From an uncultured Clostridia bacterium (GTDB lineage Bacteria > Bacillota > Clostridia > TANB77 > CAG-508), in the NCBI GenBank assembly GCA_947599995.1, contig CANQFW010000053.1, forward strand, positions 1 to 9,478: a stretch of DNA of 9,478 nt. The letters are read 5' to 3'. A program made the position numbers and the translations under genes. Position 1 is the stretch's first letter, and every line of letters begins with the position of its first letter. This document shows, one piece after another, positions 1-5,348 of the stretch. Below the pieces are notes generated by a model. That model did no database searches, had not been told where the DNA came from, and was given only the letters and a program-made list of their open reading frames with translations.

Positions 1-83
1 TTTTAATGTTATATACTTGCTATAATCCTGAAAAAGTAGAACATACTCCTTATAGATTTGTTATATATGCAAAGAAGATATAG
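1..83 (+). CDS. Sortase-like protein, C-terminal end only (5' end outside window)
   Basis: An open frame enters from the left edge and stops at TAG 81-83. The 26 readable residues include LMLYTCYNPEKVEHTPYRF followed by VIYAKKI. This matches the end of class C/D-type sortases, where a TLxTCY-type strand carries the catalytic cysteine and a P.R(F/Y)VV(Y) strand with the catalytic arginine follows closely. Here the cysteine would be the one in YTCY and the arginine the one in PYRF. Sortases are membrane-anchored transpeptidases that attach LPxTG-type proteins to the Gram-positive cell wall or pilus. Only the last active-site strands are visible, so the class and substrate cannot be set. The gene is closed by the terminator just downstream and is probably unrelated to the operon that follows. 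Confidence 0.62.
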   Translation, partial: LMLYTCYNPEKVEHTPYRFVIYAKKI

Positions 84-94
84 AAAATAAATAA

Positions 95-143
95 AAAACC
101 ATGTATTTATCTCAGCGAGGTAGATACATGGTTTTATTTTTTT
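95..143 (+). terminator. Strong intrinsic terminator after the sortase-like gene
   Basis: A 19-bp stem pairs 95-113 (AAAACCATGTATTTATCTC) with 117-135. Two pairs are G-U wobbles and the rest are Watson-Crick. The loop is three bases, AGC, at 114-116. The stem is followed by a T-run at 137-143. The A-rich left flank also lets it act on the opposite strand. It separates the sortase-like gene from the promoter and operon to the right. Confidence 0.93.
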
Positions 144-161
144 GAAAAAAATATAAAAAAA

Positions 162-202
162 TTGACATATTTTAGAAAAAATTAGAAATTTTATGATATA
201 AT
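162..202 (+). promoter_or_regulatory. Promoter of the operon (extended -10)
   Basis: A perfect extended -10, TGATATAAT, lies at 194-202, with TATAAT at 197-202. A perfect -35 hexamer TTGACA lies at 162-167, but the gap between them is 29 bp, too long for normal sigma-A use. The extended -10 probably carries recognition with a poor -35 around 174-179. Transcription would begin near 209, giving a leader of about 25 bases before the first start codon. This is the only convincing promoter seen before the whole rightward gene run. Confidence 0.65.
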
Positions 203-234
203 AGTAGAGAAAATTTTGTTAGGAGATGAACAAA

Positions 235-495
235 TTGATTAAAGAGCTTTGTACAAGACTATTAGACAGTAAAATAGCTGAAAATAAGAATTTTATAAGA
301 TTTACTTTTTACGAATTAAGAGTAAAACATAACTTATCTGAAGAAGATACTAATGAATTTTTAAGACTAGCAATGACCTATTTAGAAAATAAAGGCTATG
401 AAGTTTATATCGGTAATTCAAGATATACATATAACAATGCCAATCAAAATGTTCAACCAAATGAATTGTTAATTGCTTTTAAAAATGAAAAGTAA
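235..495 (+). CDS. Small conserved-looking protein of unknown function, first gene of operon
   Basis: The start is set at TTG 235. The ribosome binding site AGGAG (221-225) directly abuts the in-frame ATG at 226, leaving no spacing for that start, but gives a normal 9-base gap to TTG 235. The product is 87 residues, acidic to neutral, with no signal peptide or membrane segment. The central part (FYELRVKHNLSEEDTNEF) reads as helix-turn-helix-like alpha structure. It is followed by a Y/N-rich strand segment (GYEVYIGNSRYTYNNAN), and the whole resembles a small winged-helix layout, although that is only an impression. I do not recognise the family. Being promoter-proximal it could be a regulator of the operon; this is inference. 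Confidence 0.75.
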   Translation: MIKELCTRLLDSKIAENKNFIRFTFYELRVKHNLSEEDTNEFLRLAMTYLENKGYEVYIGNSRYTYNNANQNVQPNELLIAFKNEK

Positions 496-507
496 AGGGG
501 AAGTAAA

Positions 508-720
508 ATGTTTGAATCAAAATACGAAAAACAATCTACTGATAGATTTACATTTATAAGCGAGGGAAATCTCACACAAATGAAGAATAACAATATTAGG
601 ACACTAGGCGAATTATCTAAACATACAGAGCTTGAATTAAAAAGTTACGGATTAAATGATAATGATTTAATTAATCTAAAAAGTGAATTGAGATTATTAG
701 GTATGGAATTAAAGAATTAA
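508..720 (+). CDS. Stand-alone RNA polymerase alpha-CTD-like (helix-hairpin-helix) protein
   Basis: The protein has 70 residues with a good site (AAAGGGGA) before ATG 508, 12 bases after the previous gene. Residues 15-69 follow the core of the RNA polymerase alpha-subunit C-terminal domain: an L-x-x-M/L helix, N-I-R-T-L-G-E-L, T-E-x-E-L, then a closing helix ending LGMELK. A full alpha subunit is over 300 residues, so this is only the CTD-type fold. By-eye alignment to E. coli alpha puts I17, G20, N50, N52 and D53 at the positions of R265, N268, G296, K298 and S299, the DNA minor-groove contacts. DNA binding of the usual kind is therefore doubtful, and a protein-interaction or mimic role is possible. 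A TfoX C-terminal-type domain, another HhH-like fold, is the main alternative, notable because a TfoX N-domain protein ends the operon. Confidence 0.78.
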   Translation: MFESKYEKQSTDRFTFISEGNLTQMKNNNIRTLGELSKHTELELKSYGLNDNDLINLKSELRLLGMELKN

Positions 721-762
721 TATATAATTATTGAATTTATTATTTATGAAAGGGAATAAAAA

Positions 763-1299
763 ATGAATGTAATTTGTAAATTAACAGATGCTGATATTGG
801 TTATGAATATATAAGGACTGAAAATCCACAATTGAGATTAGCATCACGAGGTATTGTAATACGAGAGGATGGAAAAATAGCTGTATTTAATAAATGTAAT
901 AAAAATGAATATAAACTTCCTGGAGGTGGAACAGAAAATAACGAAACTGCGGAAGAAACATTTCAAAGAGAAGTGCTTGAAGAAACTGGTTGTAAAGTTG
1001 AAATTGTTGAATATCTAGGAATTACTGAAGAATATAAAGGTAAATCAAATTTTAAACAGATTTCAAATGTGTTTTTAGGTAAAGTCATAGAAGATACAAA
1101 GCAATTAAATGTAACACAAAAAGAAAAAGATGAAGGTGCAAAACTTCTATGGGAAACACCACAAAAAGCATTAGAATTAATTACAGATTGTTTTTCAAAA
1201 TTAGTTAAATCGGATTATGAATCTGTATATTCTACTAAATTTGTGGTTTTAAGAGATAGAAAAATACTAGAGTATTATATAAAGAATTATAAAGTTTAA
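763..1299 (+). CDS. Nudix hydrolase
   Basis: The protein has 178 residues; the ribosome binding site AAAGGGA lies upstream of ATG 763. The Nudix box is complete at residues 55-77: G55, E61, R69-E70 and E73-E74-x-G76 fit GX5EX7REUXEEXGU, with C77 in the last hydrophobic position. Nudix enzymes use Mg2+ held by the REUXEE glutamates to hydrolyse nucleoside diphosphates linked to another moiety (NTPs, oxidised dNTPs, sugar nucleotides and others). The substrate cannot be told from sequence. A strand of about 30 residues precedes the core, and a C-terminal extension of roughly 50 residues (about 128-178) follows it, so this is larger than a minimal MutT. It is cytoplasmic, with no signal peptide. 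It is one of several nucleotide-directed enzymes in this operon. Confidence 0.92.
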   Translation: MNVICKLTDADIGYEYIRTENPQLRLASRGIVIREDGKIAVFNKCNKNEYKLPGGGTENNETAEETFQREVLEETGCKVEIVEYLGITEEYKGKSNFKQISNVFLGKVIEDTKQLNVTQKEKDEGAKLLWETPQKALELITDCFSKLVKSDYESVYSTKFVVLRDRKILEYYIKNYKV

Positions 1300-1316
1300 T
1301 TTATGGAGAGATTAAA

Positions 1317-1994
1317 TTGTATATAGATGTAAATAATATAAAAATCCATTATGAAATTTTAGGAAATGGAAAGCCTATTATTTTATTAAATCCGAATAGT
1401 GTAAATACAGGATTAATGAAATTTATTGCAAATAGATTAAAAGATAAATATAAAGTATATATTTTTGATAGAAGATGTTGTGGTAAAAGTGAAAAAAATT
1501 GCACATTAACCTATGAAGAATCTGCAAAAGATGTATATGAGTTTATAACTAAATTACACCTAAATAAACCATATTTACTTGGATGTAGTGGTGGAGGAAC
1601 TGTTGCTCTCAATGTTGCAATAAAATATCCTACAAGTATATCAAAACTAATTTTATGTAGTGGTGTAGCTAGAAATAGTATTATAAAAAAACCTAACTAT
1701 GCAAAAATATTGGAAAAGCTAGTGTGGTATCCTGGTAAAAAAAATAATGAAATGTTTGAAAAATTACTGTATGAATCTAAATCTATAACAAAAGAAGAAT
1801 TAAATATTATTGATGTTCCTACTTTAGTTTGTAATGGTGGTATTAAAGATTTAGTACCAAGAGATGAGGTTGAATATATTTCAAATAACATTAAAAGTTC
1901 AAAGATGTTTATTTTGGAAAAAGCAGGACATTGTAATTATGTTTTTAATAATACTGATTTTTATAACAAGTTAAATAAATTTTTAGAAGAATAA
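1317..1994 (+). CDS. Alpha/beta hydrolase (TTG start)
   Basis: The start is TTG 1317, six bases after GGAGAG (1305-1310); no better in-frame ATG lies near it. The 225-residue product begins with the typical strand pair of single-domain alpha/beta hydrolases (YIDVNNIKIHYEILGNGKPIIL, residues 2-23). It carries FDRRCCGKS (50-58), the usual D-x-R-G-x-G-x-S region with both glycines before the lysine changed to cysteine or kept as one G. The nucleophile elbow is G89-C-S91-G-G93. D178 (in GIKDLVP) and H205 (in AGHCNY) complete the Ser-Asp-His triad. At 225 residues it is shorter than the usual 250-280, mostly through a small lid. The substrate is unknown; esterase, lactonase or peptidase activity are all possible. 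It is cytoplasmic and 17 bp from the Nudix gene. Confidence 0.9.
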   Translation: MYIDVNNIKIHYEILGNGKPIILLNPNSVNTGLMKFIANRLKDKYKVYIFDRRCCGKSEKNCTLTYEESAKDVYEFITKLHLNKPYLLGCSGGGTVALNVAIKYPTSISKLILCSGVARNSIIKKPNYAKILEKLVWYPGKKNNEMFEKLLYESKSITKEELNIIDVPTLVCNGGIKDLVPRDEVEYISNNIKSSKMFILEKAGHCNYVFNNTDFYNKLNKFLEE

Positions 1995-2019
1995 TTAATT
2001 TAAAAAGGAGTCTGAAAAA

Positions 2020-2814
2020 ATGGATAAAATAATAATGTTGGGAACAGGTCATGGTTTTACGTTTGATTTATATAATACATGTTTTATACTTAAAAATGAA
2101 AATAAAAATTTATTGGTGGATACTGGTGGAGGAGCTGAAATAATAAGAAGACTAGAACAAGCTGGATATAAATTAAGTGATATTCATGATGTATTTATTT
2201 CACATTGTCATACAGACCATTTATTGGGATTGATGTGGATATTTAAAAGACTTGGTTCTATGTATGCTAGACAAGGGTATTTAGGTACATTTAACATATA
2301 TTGTAATGAAGAAGTTGCTAATTCTATAAATAAAATGTATTCACTTGTATTGCCTTCTGTACTTGCAAATGCTATAAAAGAAAATGTGAAAATTCATATT
2401 TTACAAGACAATGAAGTTGTTAAATTAGCAGGTTATGATATTAAATTTTTTGATTTACAACCAAGAGGAAATATGCTATATGGTTTTGAAACTATACTAA
2501 AAAACAATAAAAAATTTATATTTTTAGGAGATGAAACATGTAATCCTAAATTGTATGATAGAATAAAAGATGCTGATTATATTATGCACGAGGCATTTTG
2601 CTTAGATGCCGAAGAACCGATATTTAAAGCCTATGAAAAACATCATTCAACAGTAAAAAGTGTATGTCAAGAAATGAATAAATTAAATATTAAAAATTTG
2701 ATATTGTATCATACAGAAGATACGCATAAAGAAAACAAAAAAGAATTATATAAACAAGAGGCAAAAATGGGTCATTTTCTATTTCGTGTGGGTAAGTTTA
2801 CATATTGTCAATGA
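2020..2814 (+). CDS. Metallo-beta-lactamase-fold hydrolase, RNase Z-like; C-terminus replaced by MITE sequence
   Basis: The 264-residue product has AAGGAG at 2005-2010 before ATG 2020. Visible metal-site residues are H62-C-H64-T-D66-H67 (the HxHxDH motif), D171 in FLGDET, H190 in MHEAF, the H209-S-T segment and H231 in LYHTED. The order and the HEAF/HST motifs are those of RNase Z and related MBL-fold phosphodiesterases. RNase Z trims tRNA 3' ends, but a full one is usually over 300 residues with an exosite arm, so a related small-molecule or nucleic-acid phosphodiesterase is equally likely. Residues 251-264 (GHFLFRVGKFTYCQ) are encoded by the left end of the inserted element. The original 17-residue tail survives downstream at 2992-3042. 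All catalytic residues precede the break, so activity may be kept. Confidence 0.9.
   Translation: MDKIIMLGTGHGFTFDLYNTCFILKNENKNLLVDTGGGAEIIRRLEQAGYKLSDIHDVFISHCHTDHLLGLMWIFKRLGSMYARQGYLGTFNIYCNEEVANSINKMYSLVLPSVLANAIKENVKIHILQDNEVVKLAGYDIKFFDLQPRGNMLYGFETILKNNKKFIFLGDETCNPKLYDRIKDADYIMHEAFCLDAEEPIFKAYEKHHSTVKSVCQEMNKLNIKNLILYHTEDTHKENKKELYKQEAKMGHFLFRVGKFTYCQ
2762..2769 (+). repeat. Target site duplication, left copy
   Basis: CAAAAATG immediately precedes the left terminal repeat of the inserted element and is repeated exactly at 2984-2991. Eight bases is the duplication length known for the ISL3 family. Confidence 0.87.
2770..2803 (+). repeat. Left terminal inverted repeat of the MITE
   Basis: This 34-bp arm starts GGTCATTTTCT and continues with 23 bases that are perfectly inverted at the other end. 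It supplies the last 14 codons and the TGA stop region of the interrupted MBL-fold gene. Confidence 0.9.
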
Positions 2815-2903
2815 AGAAAATTTATAAATTGACTTTCATACAAAGCCAATCTTCTTTATGCAATTTTCGTAATTGACAATACAACAGTATTATAATATTT
2901 TTT

Positions 2904-2930
2904 GCGGTTAGCACGTTAAGTGATAACCGC
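2904..2930. repeat. Hairpin inside the MITE
   Basis: GCGGTTA (2904-2910) pairs with TAACCGC (2924-2930). After a G-A mismatch, CAC (2912-2914) pairs with GTG (2920-2922) around a GTTAA loop. There is no T-run after it on the plus strand, so it is not a standard intrinsic terminator. The role is unknown. Confidence 0.75.
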
Positions 2931-2949
2931 TTAACTGAAAATAAATAAA

Positions 2950-2983
2950 ATGTAAACTTACCCACACGAAATGAAAAAGAGCC
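2950..2983 (-). repeat. Right terminal inverted repeat of the MITE
   Basis: The reverse complement starts GGCTCTTTTTC and then matches the left arm for 23 bases without a mismatch. The minus-strand translation of this arm mimics the MBL tail (FRVGKFT), which is a by-product of the inverted repeat and not a gene. Confidence 0.9.
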
Positions 2984-2991
2984 CAAAAATG
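2984..2991 (+). repeat. Target site duplication, right copy
   Basis: This is CAAAAATG, identical to 2762-2769. It follows the right terminal repeat directly and joins in frame to the orphaned 3' end of the MBL-fold gene. Confidence 0.87.
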
Positions 2992-3045
2992 TATTTTGAT
3001 AATAATGTAATTGTACCAAATGATATGGAAGTAATAGATTTATAA
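2992..3045 (+). pseudogene. Displaced original 3' end of the MBL-fold gene
   Basis: Seventeen codons followed by TAA (3043-3045) read YFDNNVIVPNDMEVIDL. Joining codon M250 (ATG 2767-2769) to TAT 2992 keeps the frame and gives a 267-residue protein ending KMYFDNNVIVPNDMEVIDL. That looks like a natural MBL-fold C-terminus, with a strand and then a VPxDxxxIxL-type end. An in-frame ATG at 2971 could start a 24-residue peptide covering it, but there is no convincing ribosome binding site, so it is treated as a gene remnant. Confidence 0.85.
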
Positions 3046-3074
3046 TAAAAACAATTAAAGGAGATGATATAAAA

Positions 3075-3626
3075 ATGAATAACTATTTATTAATTCATGG
3101 AAGGTTTGGAAGTCCTTTTGTAAATTGGTTTCCATATTTAAGAAAAGAAATAGAACAAAGAAATCTTGTGGTTTATACACCAGATTTACCTACTGGAATT
3201 GGTTATCAGAATTATAACAATTGGGCAAAAGTTTTAGAAGGTTATGTTAGTGCTGGAATAATAAATGAAAATACAATAATATATGCCCATTCTATTGCTC
3301 CAATATTTGTGTGCCATTTTCTAGTAAGTCACAAAATAAAAGTTAAAAGATTAGTTTTTGTATGCGGATTTAATAATTATTTGGGAATAAATGATGAATA
3401 CGATGAAGTAAATCATACAATGTACTTTAATAATTTAGAAGATATAGAAAAATACGCAGATGAAATTATATGTTTTTATTCAAAAAATGATCCGTATGTA
3501 AAATATGAAGTTGAAAAAGAATTTGCAGATAAAATTGCAACAAAGCAAATAGTTATTGATGATGGAGGACATTTAAATTCAGAAAGTGGATATACTGAAT
3601 TTAAGGAATTATTAGAATATTTATAA
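3075..3626 (+). CDS. RBBP9/YdeN-type serine hydrolase
   Basis: The protein has 183 residues, a usual length for this small alpha/beta-hydrolase family. AAAGGAG (3057-3063) precedes ATG 3075. The N-terminus MNNYLLIHGRFGSP has the strand-HG-loop typical of the family, and W50 with the following helix fits the W...L pattern seen there. The nucleophile elbow is A71-H-S73-I-A75, so both glycines of GxSxG are alanines. The triad is completed by D139 (SKNDPYV) and H166 (GGHLNSESGY), the latter being the classic GGHxNxxSG motif. These proteins are cytoplasmic serine hydrolases of mostly unknown substrate. It follows the MITE and the orphaned MBL tail, so its expression is the one most likely to be affected by the insertion. 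Confidence 0.88.
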   Translation: MNNYLLIHGRFGSPFVNWFPYLRKEIEQRNLVVYTPDLPTGIGYQNYNNWAKVLEGYVSAGIINENTIIYAHSIAPIFVCHFLVSHKIKVKRLVFVCGFNNYLGINDEYDEVNHTMYFNNLEDIEKYADEIICFYSKNDPYVKYEVEKEFADKIATKQIVIDDGGHLNSESGYTEFKELLEYL

Positions 3627-3664
3627 ATTTAAATATTTATCTATATCAAGGAAAGGAATAAATA

Positions 3665-4303
3665 ATGGATATTTTAAAAGATGTAAACAACAACAATTAT
3701 ATAAAAGACTCAAATCCATATGAAAAGTTTAAAAAAATAGATAATGATATATTATCATTTTATATGAAATATAATCAATTAAAAAATATATATAGACAAG
3801 GTTGGCTAAAAGTAAGAATAGGATTAGAGCATAAAGATAAATGTGAATCAATTGCAGACCATTCTTTTTCAGTTGCTCTACTTGCTTTAACAATAATAGA
3901 AAAAAACAAATTAGAATTAGATACTTTTAAATGTATTAAAATGGCTATAATACATGAATTAGGAGAAATATATGCAGGAGATTTTACTCCTTATGATAAT
4001 ATTACAAAAGAAGAAAAACATATTAAAGAAAAAGAAGCAATATTACAAGTATTAAGCACGTTAGACAAAGATAATGACTTTTTAGAATTATGGGAAGAAT
4101 TTGAAAAAGCTGAAACCGAAGAGGCAAAATTCATAAAAAATGTTGACCAACTTGAATTTTTATTACAGGCATGTGCTTATGGTTATGATGCACAATATTT
4201 TGAGAGAAGTTTAAGTAAAATTGTTAATCCATATTGTAGAGAAATTGCTTTATCCGCAGTTGAAACAACAAAAGGAAATAAAAAACCAAATGTAGTAGGT
4301 TAA
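3665..4303 (+). CDS. HD-domain protein, HDDC2/YfbR-like 5'-nucleotidase family
   Basis: The protein has 212 residues; AAAGGA (3652-3657) precedes ATG 3665. The pattern R44-Q-G-W47, E61-S-I-A-D-H66-S, I96-H97-E98-L-G-E101, G105-D106-F-T-P and V160-D161-Q-L-E-F-L-L-Q-A follows the HD hydrolases related to YfbR and HDDC2, which remove phosphate from deoxynucleoside 5'-monophosphates. Metal ligands would be H66, H97, E98 and D161. The central HD pair is HE here, a change of one ligand that may alter metal choice. The N-terminal 35 or so residues, rich in N, K and D, extend beyond the usual start. It is cytoplasmic. With the Nudix and ITPase-like neighbours it strengthens a nucleotide-processing theme; nucleotidase activity itself is inferred. 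Confidence 0.85.
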   Translation: MDILKDVNNNNYIKDSNPYEKFKKIDNDILSFYMKYNQLKNIYRQGWLKVRIGLEHKDKCESIADHSFSVALLALTIIEKNKLELDTFKCIKMAIIHELGEIYAGDFTPYDNITKEEKHIKEKEAILQVLSTLDKDNDFLELWEEFEKAETEEAKFIKNVDQLEFLLQACAYGYDAQYFERSLSKIVNPYCREIALSAVETTKGNKKPNVVG

Positions 4304-4330
4304 AATAAATAGGAAAGAGGTAGTATTATA

Positions 4331-4741
4331 ATGAAAATATTAATTATATGTAGTAAAGCATTTTATAAGGATATTGCTCCAATTAAGGAAAAATTAGAAA
4401 GTATGGGACATATTATTGAATTACCAAATTCATATTATGAACCTGATGCTGAAAAGAAAAGTTGGGATTTAGGAGAAAAAGCTCATAGTGAATTTAAGGC
4501 AAGAATGTTTAAAATGAGTGAAGAAAGAATAGCTACAATGGATGCTGTATTAACATTAAATTTTGATAAAAATGGTAAGAAAAACTATATTGGTGGTGCA
4601 ACTTTTATTGAAATATATGAAGCTTTTATGAAAGGTAAAAAAATTTATTTATATAATGATATTCCAGAAGGAATGTTGTATGATGAAATATCAGGTTTTT
4701 CTCCAATAATAATTAATGGCGATTTAGATTTAGTAAAATAG
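4331..4741 (+). CDS. Nucleoside 2-deoxyribosyltransferase-like protein
   Basis: The protein has 136 residues, with a GAAAGAGG-type site ahead of ATG 4331. The beginning, MKILIICSKAFYKDIAPIK, and the GHIIELP segment (26-32) give a Rossmann-like beta-alpha-beta start. M70-D-A-V-L-T-L-N77, N85-Y-I-G-G-A-T-F-I-E94 and K104-I-Y-L-Y-N109-D-I-P112 match the conserved core of the nucleoside 2-deoxyribosyltransferase superfamily, in which a glutamate near the GG(A/P)xxE turn is the nucleophile; E94 is the candidate. True deoxyribosyltransferases swap bases between deoxynucleosides; relatives such as DNPH1 cut the N-glycosidic bond of dNMPs. Many bacterial proteins with this exact layout have no assigned substrate. 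Cytoplasmic. Confidence 0.75.
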   Translation: MKILIICSKAFYKDIAPIKEKLESMGHIIELPNSYYEPDAEKKSWDLGEKAHSEFKARMFKMSEERIATMDAVLTLNFDKNGKKNYIGGATFIEIYEAFMKGKKIYLYNDIPEGMLYDEISGFSPIIINGDLDLVK

Positions 4742-4758
4742 AATGGAGTATAGTAAAT

Positions 4759-5334
4759 ATGGATGAGATAATATTTGTAACTCATAATAAAGGAAAAATA
4801 GCATCAGCTAATAAACAAATGAAAGGTGTAAATTTCAAAGTATTTGAATATGAATTAGAAGAACCAAGAAGTGATGATATTAAATATATTTCAGAATATA
4901 AAGTAAAAGAAGCATATAAACTAGTAAATAAGCCATGTGTATCTTTAGACTGTGGATTTTGGATTGATGAATTGAACGGATTTCCAAGAGCATTTGTAAA
5001 CTACGCATTAGATACTTTAGGACTAGAGGGAATATTAAAATTAATGGAAGATAAAAGTAATCGTAATTGCAAATTTACAGAGTGTTTTTCATATTATGAT
5101 GGTAAAGAGTTGAAGCAATTTATGGGACAACATCCAGGCAAAATATCTACACAAATATTAGGAAATGATACAAATAAAAAATGGTCAGATTTATGGTACA
5201 TATTTATACCTGATGGAAACGAAAAAACTTTAGCACAAATGAGTGATGAAGAACGAGAAACTCGTAGAAAAATTAATAGTATTGATTCTATGAAAGAATT
5301 TGCTAATTGGTATATTGATAAAAAAAATGATTAA
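4759..5334 (+). CDS. Divergent ITPase/Ham1-like non-canonical NTP pyrophosphatase
   Basis: The protein has 191 residues, near the family's usual 190-200; TGGAG lies before ATG 4759, 17 bp after the previous gene. T8-H-N10-K-G-K13 is the Ham1/RdgB nucleotide-binding start (TxNxxK). K48-V-K-E-A-Y matches the helix before the catalytic strand, and S62-L-D64-C-G-F-W-I-D70-E-L-N-G-F-P76 corresponds to the DDSGLxVxALxGxPG motif, with D64 as the likely metal or general-base residue. Differences include DCGF for DSGL and PRAF for PGxY. The usual SHR near the C-terminus is not seen; ETRRK occupies that area. The family hydrolyses (d)ITP and XTP to the monophosphate plus PPi, cleansing the nucleotide pool. 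The altered motifs suggest a different substrate. Cytoplasmic. Confidence 0.83.
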   Translation: MDEIIFVTHNKGKIASANKQMKGVNFKVFEYELEEPRSDDIKYISEYKVKEAYKLVNKPCVSLDCGFWIDELNGFPRAFVNYALDTLGLEGILKLMEDKSNRNCKFTECFSYYDGKELKQFMGQHPGKISTQILGNDTNKKWSDLWYIFIPDGNEKTLAQMSDEERETRRKINSIDSMKEFANWYIDKKND

Positions 5335-5348
5335 AAGGAGATTAAATT

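Larger units (their letters stand above)
2770..2983. mobile_element. 214-bp MITE, probably ISL3-type, inserted in the MBL-fold gene
   Basis: The ends are 34-bp inverted repeats at 2770-2803 and 2950-2983. Read inward they begin GGTCATTTTCT and GGCTCTTTTTC respectively, and the next 23 bases are identical, ending GGGTAAGTTTACAT; 29 of 34 positions match. The element is flanked by exact 8-bp repeats, CAAAAATG. It encodes no transposase and no plausible protein. The GGCTCTTTTTCA-type terminus with a GGGTAAG segment and the 8-bp duplication are what I know of ISL3-family elements, so an ISL3 transposase acting in trans is the likely mover. Inside are two further structures: an imperfect palindrome of 2803-2828 with 2855-2881, and a hairpin at 2904-2930. 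A transcript would fold into a long stem closing two inner stems, which may affect the mRNA between the flanking genes. Confidence 0.88.

Noticed and set aside
723..728. TATAAT before the Nudix gene as an internal promoter
   Set aside because: No acceptable -35 at 16-18 bp upstream; AT-rich DNA yields this hexamer by chance.
1697..1891. Minus-strand open frame within the alpha/beta hydrolase gene
   Set aside because: It is the shadow of a gene with a full catalytic triad on the plus strand.
2873..2896. TTGACA and TATAAT inside the MITE as a promoter for downstream genes
   Set aside because: Only 12 bp separate the two hexamers, too short for normal use.
2904..2937. Integron attC-like core motifs (GTTAAGT and GCTTAAC) near the hairpin
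   Set aside because: The order and 8-bp spacing are wrong for an attC site, and the region is fully explained as the interior of a MITE.
2822..3019. Minus-strand open frame whose product resembles the MBL protein tail (FRVGKFT)
   Set aside because: The similarity comes from the inverted terminal repeat of the MITE; the frame crosses non-coding element sequence and has no ribosome binding site.
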